Virus record (IMG/VR): IMGVR_UViG_3300044646_002148
Coordinates: 1 to 22,034 of that record
Origin: a virus
DNA: 22,034 nt
Direction: 5' to 3' (one strand)
In this document: piece after piece, positions 14,334 through 21,932 of the stretch
Layout: every line of letters starts with the position of its first letter
Numbering within the stretch: the stretch's first letter is position 1
Program-made: the position numbers and the translations under genes
Notes under the pieces: model-generated
The model's database searches: none
What the model was told of the DNA's origin: nothing
The model's input: the letters and a program-made list of their open reading frames with translations, nothing else

Positions 14334-14597
14334 ATGTTATTGCATAAATGCCTCCACTCAAACGGGCATACAGTAACCTTGTTAAACTGTAAGCTGCACT
14401 CAGATCATTTGATTTGTGGTGCGGCTTATTTCACATCTGGGCTGCCTGAAATCATGCCTTTGTACAGTTTATCTGGCGAAAAAGTCAGTTTAATTGTCGT
14501 GCCAGATGCTGCTAGAAAAAGCCCAACATTTACCCGATTACTCTCACCACAAGACGATATAAGGATAGAATATGCAAAACCCTTGGGGAATCCCTGA
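14334..14597 (+). CDS. Hypothetical protein, 87 aa
   Basis: I do not recognise this protein. It contains several His and Cys (HKCLHSNGH, CKLHSDHLICG) in the first 30 residues, arranged so that metal binding is conceivable, followed by a beta-rich half (LYSLSGEKVSLIVVPD). An in-frame TAG stands directly before the ATG, so the start is fixed. It begins 3 bases after the tube stop and overlaps the chaperone gene by 26 bases. Its place between tube and chaperone suggests a structural or assembly role. Confidence 0.55.
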   Translation: MLLHKCLHSNGHTVTLLNCKLHSDHLICGAAYFTSGLPEIMPLYSLSGEKVSLIVVPDAARKSPTFTRLLSPQDDIRIEYAKPLGNP

Positions 14598-15360
14598 AAT
14601 AGTTGCTGTCGCTGGTTTTCCGCTGCCTAAAATGGGTGGACTAAACCCTGAAGAAAAAGATTATATGGCTGATAAAATCCGTAATGTGCAGTTCCAGGAA
14701 ATTGCACCATTAGCAGAAATTGCGGATATCGTTGTCGAAAAAGAGAAGATTAGTCAAACTGAAGCCGTGGCTTTAATCCGCAAAACTCTAGAAGGAAATA
14801 CGGGTAAAACTGAAGAAGAAATAGACAGATTACTTGCTTTTGCGATTGATTACCGCAATGAATTGGGGCGGATCAAAAAACCTGAAATGATGGTTGAGCG
14901 ACAATCCCAAGAAGTTGCAATTATGATTTTAAAATCACGACTTGCACCTGATTGGATATTAGCTAATATTGACAACTTAAAAGCATCTTTCCGGTGTTCA
15001 CTCGATAAAGAAAAATGCTCTCAATTGATGGCAATTCCCGAAGAAAGATGGATGACCGATTTAATAAGGGATGAAGTTATTAGAGCAATTGTCCGCAAAC
15101 TTCCTGAAAATCTTTACTCACAAATTGCCTCATTTGCATTAGGTGAAGAGAGAGAATGGGCGGAATTGCCAGTATTTACCATTGAACAAGAACCAGAGGA
15201 AGTAACGCTGGGGGAGCAATCAAAAGGCTTCGGGAATACCACGAACTCACGGAGAAAGAAAGGGAGTTCTACCGAGAAAGTTACTTTACCATCCAATACT
15301 TCGGAGTCACAGACCCCAGTTTCCACCGTCGAAGCTTCCACCGTACCCCTTGCTGGGTAA
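14572..15360 (+). CDS. Tail assembly chaperone, gpG-like (zero-frame product), 262 aa
   Basis: The gene stands between the tube and tape measure genes, the conserved place of the tail assembly chaperone (lambda G). The protein is acidic and helical through residue about 205 (for example EAVALIRKTLEGNTGKTEEE). After that it becomes low-complexity, Ser/Thr-rich and probably disordered. AAGGA stands 6 bases before the ATG. A second frame, displaced by -1, is open from 15186 to 15638 and encodes a well-structured helical sequence, which is the expected layout of a G/GT pair made by programmed frameshifting. These chaperones coat the tape measure before tube polymerisation. Sequence similarity to known gpG families is not obvious; the call rests mainly on position and architecture. 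Confidence 0.65.
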   Translation: MQNPWGIPEIVAVAGFPLPKMGGLNPEEKDYMADKIRNVQFQEIAPLAEIADIVVEKEKISQTEAVALIRKTLEGNTGKTEEEIDRLLAFAIDYRNELGRIKKPEMMVERQSQEVAIMILKSRLAPDWILANIDNLKASFRCSLDKEKCSQLMAIPEERWMTDLIRDEVIRAIVRKLPENLYSQIASFALGEEREWAELPVFTIEQEPEEVTLGEQSKGFGNTTNSRRKKGSSTEKVTLPSNTSESQTPVSTVEASTVPLAG

Positions 15361-15638
15361 TCAGGGAAATGGTAGAGAGTTTGTACCGTCAGTATAAATT
15401 GCATACCAATTTAGAATCGAGTGCGATCGCTAAGATAGGCGCGTCATTCTCTGAAAAGGCTACTTTACAAGACTTTTTACCATTCCCGGATACAGACCAG
15501 GGGCAAAAGCAGAAAATACCAATGTCACGGGAGACAGCACAAATCTATATTGAGTTGCGAGATATTGGCGTTCTTCCTCTCCGTGTACTTGGGGCATTTG
15601 CAGATATTGAGGGAGAGATTGAAAAGTTAGTTAAATAG
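15186..15638 (+). CDS. Frameshifted C-terminal extension of the tail assembly chaperone (gpT-like part)
   Basis: This frame is -1 relative to 14572-15360 and is open from just after a TGA at 15183. From about 15219 it reads IKRLREYHELTEKEREFYRE and then SYFTIQYFGVTDPSF, clearly protein-like, although no start codon occurs until ATG 15369 (which would give only 89 aa). It ends QIYIELRDIGVLPLRVLGAF and then a short acidic helix. The simplest reading is a GT-type fusion: about 215 residues of the chaperone plus about 140 residues from this frame, about 355 aa in all. In lambda the GT extension binds the tape measure and recruits tube subunits. Independent translation from ATG 15369 cannot be excluded but would leave 180 bases of good coding sequence unexplained. 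Confidence 0.65.
   Translation, partial: TRTRGSNAGGAIKRLREYHELTEKEREFYRESYFTIQYFGVTDPSFHRRSFHRTPCWVIREMVESLYRQYKLHTNLESSAIAKIGASFSEKATLQDFLPFPDTDQGQKQKIPMSRETAQIYIELRDIGVLPLRVLGAFADIEGEIEKLVK
15210..15269 (+). other. Candidate -1 frameshift signal
   Basis: Two slip candidates lie early in the frame overlap, in zero frame: G-GGG-GAG (15210-15216) and A-AAA-GGC (15222-15228). In both the P-site codon can re-pair perfectly one base back, but the A-site codon cannot, so neither is a textbook X-XXY-YYZ heptamer. GAGGAA (15196-15201) could act as an internal Shine-Dalgarno stimulator. A stem GAACTC/GAGTTC (15243-15248 / 15264-15269) lies downstream. Confidence 0.4.
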
Positions 15639-15678
15639 CGTGTTGGGGAAAATTACCACTAACGCCATCCCCAACCGC
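15638..15678 (+). promoter_or_regulatory. Hairpin covering the gap before the tape measure start
   Basis: GCG-t-GTTGGGG (15638-15648) pairs with CCCCAAC-CGC (15669-15678), 10 base pairs with one bulged T and a 20-nt loop. It fills the 41-base gap from the stop codon of the chaperone extension to two bases before ATG 15680. The only purine-rich candidate ribosome binding sequence (GGGGAAAA) is partly inside the stem. Confidence 0.55.
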
Positions 15679-15679
15679 T

Positions 15680-18600
15680 ATGACATCCCTCGGTACTCTC
15701 GAACTACAGTTGACGGCCAACCAAGCCGCACTATACCAACAATTAAATCAAACCAAGGCTTACGCCACACAAGTCGCCAAGGATATCGAGAAACTGATAA
15801 ATCAAGCCTTTGGTAGTGTCGGGGGGCAGAATAATTTAGCAGGGTTAAACCAAGCAACTGCTCAAGCTGCGAGCGCTGGACAAGCCGCTGGTAGAACTTT
15901 CACAGATAGATTCAAGAACGCAGTTGAGCCGATTAAGGGCATTTTAAGCAGCGTCTTTAACGGTGTTTTTGTTGGGGCGGGAATCGGGGCGTTTAACTCA
16001 ATTACTGGTGTAGTTGGTTCAGCGTTGGGTGCGGTTCAACAATTCGCGGGTGAGATATTTAATGTTACTAAGGATTTTCAGGGGTTTGAAGCTTCGCTAA
16101 AAACCTTTCTTAGAGGCAATCAACAGGAAATTGATAAATTTGTCAGCAGTTTAGAAAAGTTTGCAGCTACCACGCCGTATGAGCTAAAGGATTTACAGCA
16201 AGCAGCAATCCAAAACTTAGCAACCGGTGCAAAACCAGATCAGATTATCAAAGACCTCAAAACCATTGGTGATGTCGCCGCAGGTGCTAACGCCAGACTT
16301 GGCGACTTGATGGAAGTTTACGCCAAATCACGGACTGAGGGGAAATTACAGAATGAAGACATTGACCAATTTACGGGGCGCGGGGTGCAGCTTCGGGCTG
16401 AACTTGCCAAAATGCTAGGGGCAAAGGAATCTGAAATTAGACAACTGGCCACAGACGGAAAACTAGAATTTCGTCACCTTGAGGAAGCTTTACGCCGCAT
16501 GAGTGCTGAGGGCGGGGCGTATTTTGGGGCAATGGAGAATAAAGCCAAAACCTTAGAAGGCCGTCTATCCAACGTCCAAGATACTTTTTATCAGTTCCAG
16601 AAATCTATCGGCGTGGCATTTGAGCCGATCATGAATTTCATTGTCCAGACATTTGGTGATATTGTGTCTGGCTTGACATCTTCTAACGGAATCATGAAGG
16701 ATGTCCGCAAAGAATCTGAGAAATTAGTCGAAACTTTTAAAGCTAATCCGCAGTTGGTTCAATCCCTAAATGAAGCTATTCAAGAGTTAGTAGCAGGTGG
16801 GTTTAAATTATTATTAGACGGGATAACAAGTTTCACTAAATATTTAGAAACTAACCCGAATATTATCAGGGATATGTCTACTGCCTTTAATGATTTTTGG
16901 TCAGTAGTTAAGGGCGTTTTTGACGGATTAAAATTTATTTTTGATGGTATTAATTTTGTTGTTGGTGGCATCCAAGCAGGTGCTAGAGGTGCGGCGGATA
17001 TTTGGGTTGCCAGTGAATCAACTTTAAGTAATCTCTGGGAAATAACAAAAGGCATAGCCAAAGCCGTAGGGGATTATTTAGTTTTTGAATGGAATGTAGT
17101 AACTGGCGTAATTAAAACCATAATTAAGTTAATTCAAGACTTATTTAATGGAGTTGTAAATCTCGCAACTAACGGGATTAATCTATTCACCAAAGGACTA
17201 CAAAACGCAGTATCAATTACACAGAATATTGGTAAAAATATTAGCGGTTGGGCTTCAAGTATTGGTAGTGCTATTCAAAAAGCTGGGGAGTTTGCAAATC
17301 AGGGAATACCGGGAATTGGCAGTGCATTCGAGAAGGTAACTAAAAAGGCTGAGGAATTTTGGAAATGGGCGACGGGACAAAATCAGCAGGCAGTATCAAC
17401 GCCACAGGCACAACCCCAACCAGGTAATAACAGTAGCGGAATTGTAGGTAATATTGTTCAAGGTGTAGAGGGCTTTTTTAGCGGTGGCAATGCCATTAAT
17501 CAGCGTAAATACAGAATTGTCGAAAGAGTTGGCAGCAGGATGGAGAATGTTGGAAAATATGAAGATTTAGCACCTCATCACCCTTCAGTAGTTGCCCGTG
17601 GGGGACACAAAGACAGACCCTATGGAATGGTCGAGGGCAGGAAAGAAGAACTAAACCCGTTAAACAGAAGCTTGATCAAAAAGGATTTCGTTCTGATTGA
17701 TTCCCAGGGTAAGCAGTACGGAGTTCCTGTTCCCAGTCCGGTCGCTGGCTACGCTGGCAAAGTCGGACAGGGTTGGGGCGCGGTTAATCTGTATGCTGAC
17801 AAGGGCATGACTAAACTGATAGCCCAGGTCGGACATATGATTGACTTACAGGTTAAGAATGGGCAATTAATCCAATACGGTCAAACGTTGGGGATGCAAG
17901 CGGGGATGGGGAAAAAGGGATCTCGTACTTACGGAACTCACGTTGATATGTCCGCAGATCCCGAAACCTACAGAAAATATATAAGGGATTTACAGGCTGG
18001 GGTTTTCAAAAGCGAGGGACAGAACCCTTTCCAACAAGGTGTCAATGCTGTAAAACAATTATTTACCCCAGTCCAAAATGCACTACCCACAGGCGCGGGT
18101 TTGTCATCTCGCACTGCCAATATTGTGCGTGGCAAGAATGAGGGGATTTTCGGTAAAGCAGGTATAACAGATAGTTTAGTGGAATTAGTTAAGCGGTCTG
18201 AAGATTTTGAAGCTACACCATATTTTGATCGCACTCAATACTCGGTTGGTTTCGGAACTAAGGCTAAATCAACAGGGGAGAGGTTGACGGTTGAAGAGGC
18301 GAACCAACGGCTATTGGAGGAGCTACTTTACAAACGCTCTCGCGTCTCCAAAATGGTCAAAGTGCCTATCAATAATAATCAACTAGATGCTTTGACCTCA
18401 TTTGCTTTTAACGTCGGTGAAGGGGCATTAGGAGAAAGTACCCTACTCAAAAAACTAAACTCTGGGGATTATGCAGGGGCGGCTAAAGAGTTTCTGAGAT
18501 GGAATAAAGGTGAGTATCGCGGAGTTAAGCAGGTTTTACCAGGGCTAACTAAGCGGCGTAATTCTGAGATGCAATTATTTCTGAGTCAGGGACAATCAGC

Positions 18601-20827
18601 GTCCTCCCCGTCTATTAGTCAACAATCAGAAGCCAGGAATCAGCAAGTTACTGGCGCGGCTCAAGGTGGCAATGCTGAAGATCAACGGAATTTATTAGCA
18701 GCACGACGTAAACTTTCAGAAACCAAATACCGGGAAATTAAAGAAGAGATTGACGCAGCTACCAAACAATCTGACAACGCTCAAAAACAGCAGCGAGAAT
18801 TAGATGCTAAAAAACGCGAACAAGCTGACAAGCAAAAACGACTAGAATTTGCAGCCTATGAGGCTTTAGCACCGGATGAAGAAGCTAAAAAGATTGTGCA
18901 AAAAAGAGCTAAATTGTACGAAATCAACAATAGATATGATGAGGATTTGATCAAGAAAACTCAGGAATTGGAAGATTTAAAAGATGCTAGGGACAAGAAA
19001 TTAAAGATTCTGGCGGAGGCTAAAAAACGTGGTGAAACTGTCACGCCGGATGATGCTGGCGTGGATTACACCAAAGCAATTAATCAATTAGAGCAAGTCA
19101 TACAAGAGCAAAAATATTCACGGGATTTAGAATTAGAAACTAATAAATTAAACCTATTCAATGCGGATAAAGAAGTCGAGAAAAATAAGGATCGTCAGCG
19201 AGAAATTGAAAAGTTATCTCGCGCTCAAGAAGCGTACATCAATCAGTTAAAATTGCAGCAATCGTTAGTAACAGATGAAGCGACAAAACAGGGTATTCAA
19301 TTAACAATTGATAAGGCACAAATTGAATACGAAGCGAAAACCGCACTAATGCCGTTGCAAAATAAGCTTGATGATTTTCAAGATCAGAAAGTTTATTTAC
19401 TGGGTGAAGGTGGTTTAAAAAATGATTCCGAGGAAGTTAAACGGCTTCAAAAAGATATTAATGATTTAGTTGCTCAAATTAATTCAATCGCCGATAAGGG
19501 CGGCGTAGATTTGAAATTATTCGAGAATCAGCGTAAACAAATTGAGTTACAGAATCAACGGTTAAGGGAGTCAGAAAAACAGGAAATTGAATACAGCAAA
19601 CAAGTTCTTGAGCTTAATAAAGAAATTTCTACCTCACGGACTCAACAACAGAAAGCAGAGTTACAATTCCAGTTAGATAAAATAAATGCAATTCAACAAG
19701 AAAAACAAGCATTAACCACTCTTAAACAGCAATATGATGATTTAACCCAAGGACGCGAGAAGTTAATCAATGAGGGCAAAGTTGACGCTGCTAGTGCCGT
19801 AATTAAAGATTTAGACACTAAGATTGCTGACTTAAACGAAAAGATAAAAACGCTTGGCGAACAGTCAAAATTAAGTTTTGAAACTCTCACCAAAGAAGGA
19901 CAAAAAACCATTGAACAAGGTAGATTTGCGGATCTAGAATCTGCACTTTCTAGAGAGTCGGGGTTTGTAAATAGTCAAGCATCAATCTTGTCTGGGCAAG
20001 CTGGTTTAATTCGCGGGCGTGGTGGCAATGAATATCAAGCATCTGCATTAGAAGCTGAAGCCGCGACAATGCAAGAACAGATTAGATATAAACAGGAATT
20101 ACTGCAAATCGAGCAACAAATAGCCGCAGTAAGAGGGAAGGCTAACGAGTACACAGAACAGGAAATAGCCACATTACAAGCCAATGCCGAAACGATTAAT
20201 AAAATTAATTTAGAGGGTATTTCTCAACAGGTACGGACACTTGGTAAAGACTTATTAGACGTTGGTAAAAACGCCCTCGGTTCGTTCTTTGGTGACATCA
20301 TTTCTGGTTCTAAATCTGCGGGGGATGCCTTCAAAGATTTGGTTGGCAACATTGCTCAACAATTAACTCAATTAGCGGTTAATTCTCTCATTTCCAATAT
20401 CTTCGGTGGAGGTGGTGGTATTCTCGGATTCTATCAAGGTGGTATAGTTCCAAATTACGCCAATGGGGGAAGTGTTGGGGCGGTAACTGATGCCTTGCAC
20501 CGCGAAAGATCAATGTCGGGAGGCAAGAACCCGGTACTAGCAGCCCTAACACCGGGCGAAATGGTGCTAACAATTCAACAAGCTAAACGATTCCAAGAAC
20601 TGCGGTTAGATAAAGTATTGAATTTTGCGAATGGTGGGGTTGTCGAAGGTGGTCAAAATTTAGGGTCACAAATTGGGTCTAAAGATATGACCATAAATAT
20701 CCCCGTCACTGTAGAAGGCGGCGGGGATAGCTCGGTTAATGTTCCACAATTGCAAAATTCTCTAAGGTCGGTTGTGTTGGCGGAAATCCAAAAACAACAG
20801 CGTCCGGGCGGGGCGTTGAATAAATAG
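15680..20827 (+). CDS. Tape measure protein with M23-like and GH24 lysozyme domains, 1715 aa
   Basis: By far the longest gene, following the chaperones. Residues about 130-330 match the tape measure N-terminal domain (TIGR02675 type: FAATTPYELKDLQQAA, EGKLQNEDIDQFTGRGVQL). A hydrophobic, glycine-rich region follows (about 400-560). Residues about 680-765 resemble an M23 peptidase fold (GVPVPSPVAGYAGKVGQGWG, H719, TYGTHVDM), but the usual H-x-H is H754-V-D756 and no clear H-x3-D precedes it. Residues about 834-975 are a GH24 lysozyme: E841 and D850 at the T4 lysozyme spacing of nine, with S855 near the position of T4 Thr26. A long coiled-coil region runs from about 1000 to 1510, and a glycine-rich tail with PGEMVLT and FANGGVV typical of tape measures ends the protein. 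It sets tail length and probably degrades peptidoglycan at DNA entry. Confidence 0.9.
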   Translation: MTSLGTLELQLTANQAALYQQLNQTKAYATQVAKDIEKLINQAFGSVGGQNNLAGLNQATAQAASAGQAAGRTFTDRFKNAVEPIKGILSSVFNGVFVGAGIGAFNSITGVVGSALGAVQQFAGEIFNVTKDFQGFEASLKTFLRGNQQEIDKFVSSLEKFAATTPYELKDLQQAAIQNLATGAKPDQIIKDLKTIGDVAAGANARLGDLMEVYAKSRTEGKLQNEDIDQFTGRGVQLRAELAKMLGAKESEIRQLATDGKLEFRHLEEALRRMSAEGGAYFGAMENKAKTLEGRLSNVQDTFYQFQKSIGVAFEPIMNFIVQTFGDIVSGLTSSNGIMKDVRKESEKLVETFKANPQLVQSLNEAIQELVAGGFKLLLDGITSFTKYLETNPNIIRDMSTAFNDFWSVVKGVFDGLKFIFDGINFVVGGIQAGARGAADIWVASESTLSNLWEITKGIAKAVGDYLVFEWNVVTGVIKTIIKLIQDLFNGVVNLATNGINLFTKGLQNAVSITQNIGKNISGWASSIGSAIQKAGEFANQGIPGIGSAFEKVTKKAEEFWKWATGQNQQAVSTPQAQPQPGNNSSGIVGNIVQGVEGFFSGGNAINQRKYRIVERVGSRMENVGKYEDLAPHHPSVVARGGHKDRPYGMVEGRKEELNPLNRSLIKKDFVLIDSQGKQYGVPVPSPVAGYAGKVGQGWGAVNLYADKGMTKLIAQVGHMIDLQVKNGQLIQYGQTLGMQAGMGKKGSRTYGTHVDMSADPETYRKYIRDLQAGVFKSEGQNPFQQGVNAVKQLFTPVQNALPTGAGLSSRTANIVRGKNEGIFGKAGITDSLVELVKRSEDFEATPYFDRTQYSVGFGTKAKSTGERLTVEEANQRLLEELLYKRSRVSKMVKVPINNNQLDALTSFAFNVGEGALGESTLLKKLNSGDYAGAAKEFLRWNKGEYRGVKQVLPGLTKRRNSEMQLFLSQGQSASSPSISQQSEARNQQVTGAAQGGNAEDQRNLLAARRKLSETKYREIKEEIDAATKQSDNAQKQQRELDAKKREQADKQKRLEFAAYEALAPDEEAKKIVQKRAKLYEINNRYDEDLIKKTQELEDLKDARDKKLKILAEAKKRGETVTPDDAGVDYTKAINQLEQVIQEQKYSRDLELETNKLNLFNADKEVEKNKDRQREIEKLSRAQEAYINQLKLQQSLVTDEATKQGIQLTIDKAQIEYEAKTALMPLQNKLDDFQDQKVYLLGEGGLKNDSEEVKRLQKDINDLVAQINSIADKGGVDLKLFENQRKQIELQNQRLRESEKQEIEYSKQVLELNKEISTSRTQQQKAELQFQLDKINAIQQEKQALTTLKQQYDDLTQGREKLINEGKVDAASAVIKDLDTKIADLNEKIKTLGEQSKLSFETLTKEGQKTIEQGRFADLESALSRESGFVNSQASILSGQAGLIRGRGGNEYQASALEAEAATMQEQIRYKQELLQIEQQIAAVRGKANEYTEQEIATLQANAETINKINLEGISQQVRTLGKDLLDVGKNALGSFFGDIISGSKSAGDAFKDLVGNIAQQLTQLAVNSLISNIFGGGGGILGFYQGGIVPNYANGGSVGAVTDALHRERSMSGGKNPVLAALTPGEMVLTIQQAKRFQELRLDKVLNFANGGVVEGGQNLGSQIGSKDMTINIPVTVEGGGDSSVNVPQLQNSLRSVVLAEIQKQQRPGGALNK

Positions 20828-20995
20828 CTACACCATACCCCACGCGTTGCCAATTTTCTGCAAGTATTCAGTGTCTTTCTTCAACATCTGCTCATAGTGC
20901 GCCACAAGTTGCTGCTTCACCTGTTCCGGTGACATCTGCTGTACTTGCATCTTAAAAGCGGCAATCTGAAACTGCTGCTCAGTAGTTAATTGCAT
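20828..20995 (-). CDS. nblA: Phycobilisome degradation protein NblA, 55 aa
   Basis: The minus strand encodes MQLTTEQQFQIAAFKMQVQQ, then MSPEQVKQQLVAHYEQML and KKDTEYLQKIGNAWGMV. This matches the NblA pattern throughout: L-x-x-EQQF near the start, the F-x-x-QV and MS-x-x-QVK/A segments, L-x-x-x-YEQM, and a C-terminal WG. Length (55 aa) is normal for the family. NblA is a small helical adaptor that binds phycobiliproteins and brings them to Clp protease, dismantling the light-harvesting antenna. Cyanophages such as Microcystis phage Ma-LMM01 and Planktothrix phage PaV-LD are known to carry it. Here it lies on the opposite strand to the tape measure gene; the two stop codons touch with no base between them. 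A promoter is visible at 21047-21019. Confidence 0.92.
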   Translation of the reverse strand: MQLTTEQQFQIAAFKMQVQQMSPEQVKQQLVAHYEQMLKKDTEYLQKIGNAWGMV

Positions 20996-21011
20996 ATAGT
21001 TACCGTAATTT

Positions 21012-21047
21012 CGATAACTTTATCGTATAATCAATAGGTAATGTCAG
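21012..21047. promoter_or_regulatory. Divergent promoters with shared palindromic operator
   Basis: Towards nblA (minus strand) CTGACA (21047-21042) is followed after 17 bases by GATAAA (21024-21019). Towards the DinD-like gene (plus strand) a perfect TATAAT lies at 21026-21031, with a poor -35. The palindrome CGATAA-CT-TTATCG (21012-21025) covers the nblA -10 and abuts the plus-strand -10, so one bound regulator could block both. The plus-strand leader downstream can form a stem GGGAAG/CTTCCC (21056-21061 / 21072-21077). Confidence 0.55.
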
Positions 21048-21120
21048 CACGGCGAGGGAAGCCATCTACTACTTCCCAGTCCGTTACAGCCGACAGTCCA
21101 TGAACCGTGAGAAATGAACT

Positions 21121-21930
21121 ATGAACAGTTTAACAAAGATTGACGACAATGCAAGCCCATTTGACACTATCCGCCGGGTTGATGACAGTGGCGAATTTTG
21201 GTCAGCGCGTGAATTAATGACATTAATGGGTTATCCAAGATGGGCAAAATTTGAAAGCCCAATCATTCAAGCTATCGAAAACCTAGAACTTACTGGGGAT
21301 AAGACTCCTGACCACTTTTTACCCTTGATGGTAAAAAGTCAGGGACGCAACGGCAGTGATTACAGACTTTCACGGTATGCCTGTTACATGATTGCATTGT
21401 GCTGTGACGGCAGAAAAATTGAGGTAGCATCCGCCAAAAAATACTTTGCAATCAAAGCCCGTGAAGCTGAAATTATTATCCCTCAGCAAAACGATAGAAT
21501 CCGTGAACTAGAGTTACAGGTACAACTAGCACAAGCTGAAGCGCAAAAAGCATTGGCGGAAAAATCCGTCCTTGACACGCGCCATTTAATTGTCGCAACC
21601 TGTCCTGAACCCATGCAGCAAAAAATACTGGGGTTTGAGGTTGTCAAAGAAATTGAATACAGAGATCGCATAATCCAAGACAACCAAATTGTTAACGACG
21701 GGTCAACCGTCAACAAAACCGCACTATGCAAGCGTTACGGATTCATGACTAAAAGTGGTAAACCTGATTACGTCAAATTAAACAAGCATTTAGAATCGCT
21801 CAAAATCCCTGATTACGCCTGGGAGAATGTACCAAGCGTCCGCGACAATCAGGAGTTACGGCGTGATTATTTGGGTGAATTGGACAAGATGATTATGGAT
21901 GATTCCCGTCAGCTTTGGTTTGGGGAGTAG
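21121..21930 (+). CDS. DinD/Bro-N-type antirepressor-like protein, 269 aa
   Basis: Residues about 12-115 (SPFDTIRRVDDSGEFWSARE, LMGYPRWAKFESPIIQAIEN, DYRLSRYACYMIALCCDGRK) follow the pattern of the N-terminal domain of DinD (DNA-damage-inducible protein D) and related Bro-N/antirepressor proteins. A helical segment rich in Ala, Gln and Glu (about 123-148, a probable coiled coil) links it to a C-terminal part that contains NKTALCKRYGFMTKSGKPDY, a possible DNA-binding helix-turn-helix region. Phage proteins of this kind usually interfere with a repressor during induction. Only a weak GAGA precedes the ATG. It faces away from nblA and shares an intergenic region with it. Family call fairly safe, exact role unknown. 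Confidence 0.7.
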   Translation: MNSLTKIDDNASPFDTIRRVDDSGEFWSARELMTLMGYPRWAKFESPIIQAIENLELTGDKTPDHFLPLMVKSQGRNGSDYRLSRYACYMIALCCDGRKIEVASAKKYFAIKAREAEIIIPQQNDRIRELELQVQLAQAEAQKALAEKSVLDTRHLIVATCPEPMQQKILGFEVVKEIEYRDRIIQDNQIVNDGSTVNKTALCKRYGFMTKSGKPDYVKLNKHLESLKIPDYAWENVPSVRDNQELRRDYLGELDKMIMDDSRQLWFGE

Positions 21931-21932
21931 TT

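Noticed and set aside
14334-14597. Zinc-finger regulator
   Set aside because: His/Cys residues do not follow a standard spacing and the context is structural, so it is left as hypothetical.
15321-15344. Direct repeat TTCCACCGT (15321-15329 and 15336-15344)
   Set aside because: Nine bases within a Ser/Thr/Val-rich tail; fits chance or local slippage and has no visible role.
15369-15638. Separate 89-aa gene starting at ATG 15369
   Set aside because: The same frame is protein-like for about 180 bases upstream of this ATG and there is no ribosome binding site, so a frameshift extension explains it better.
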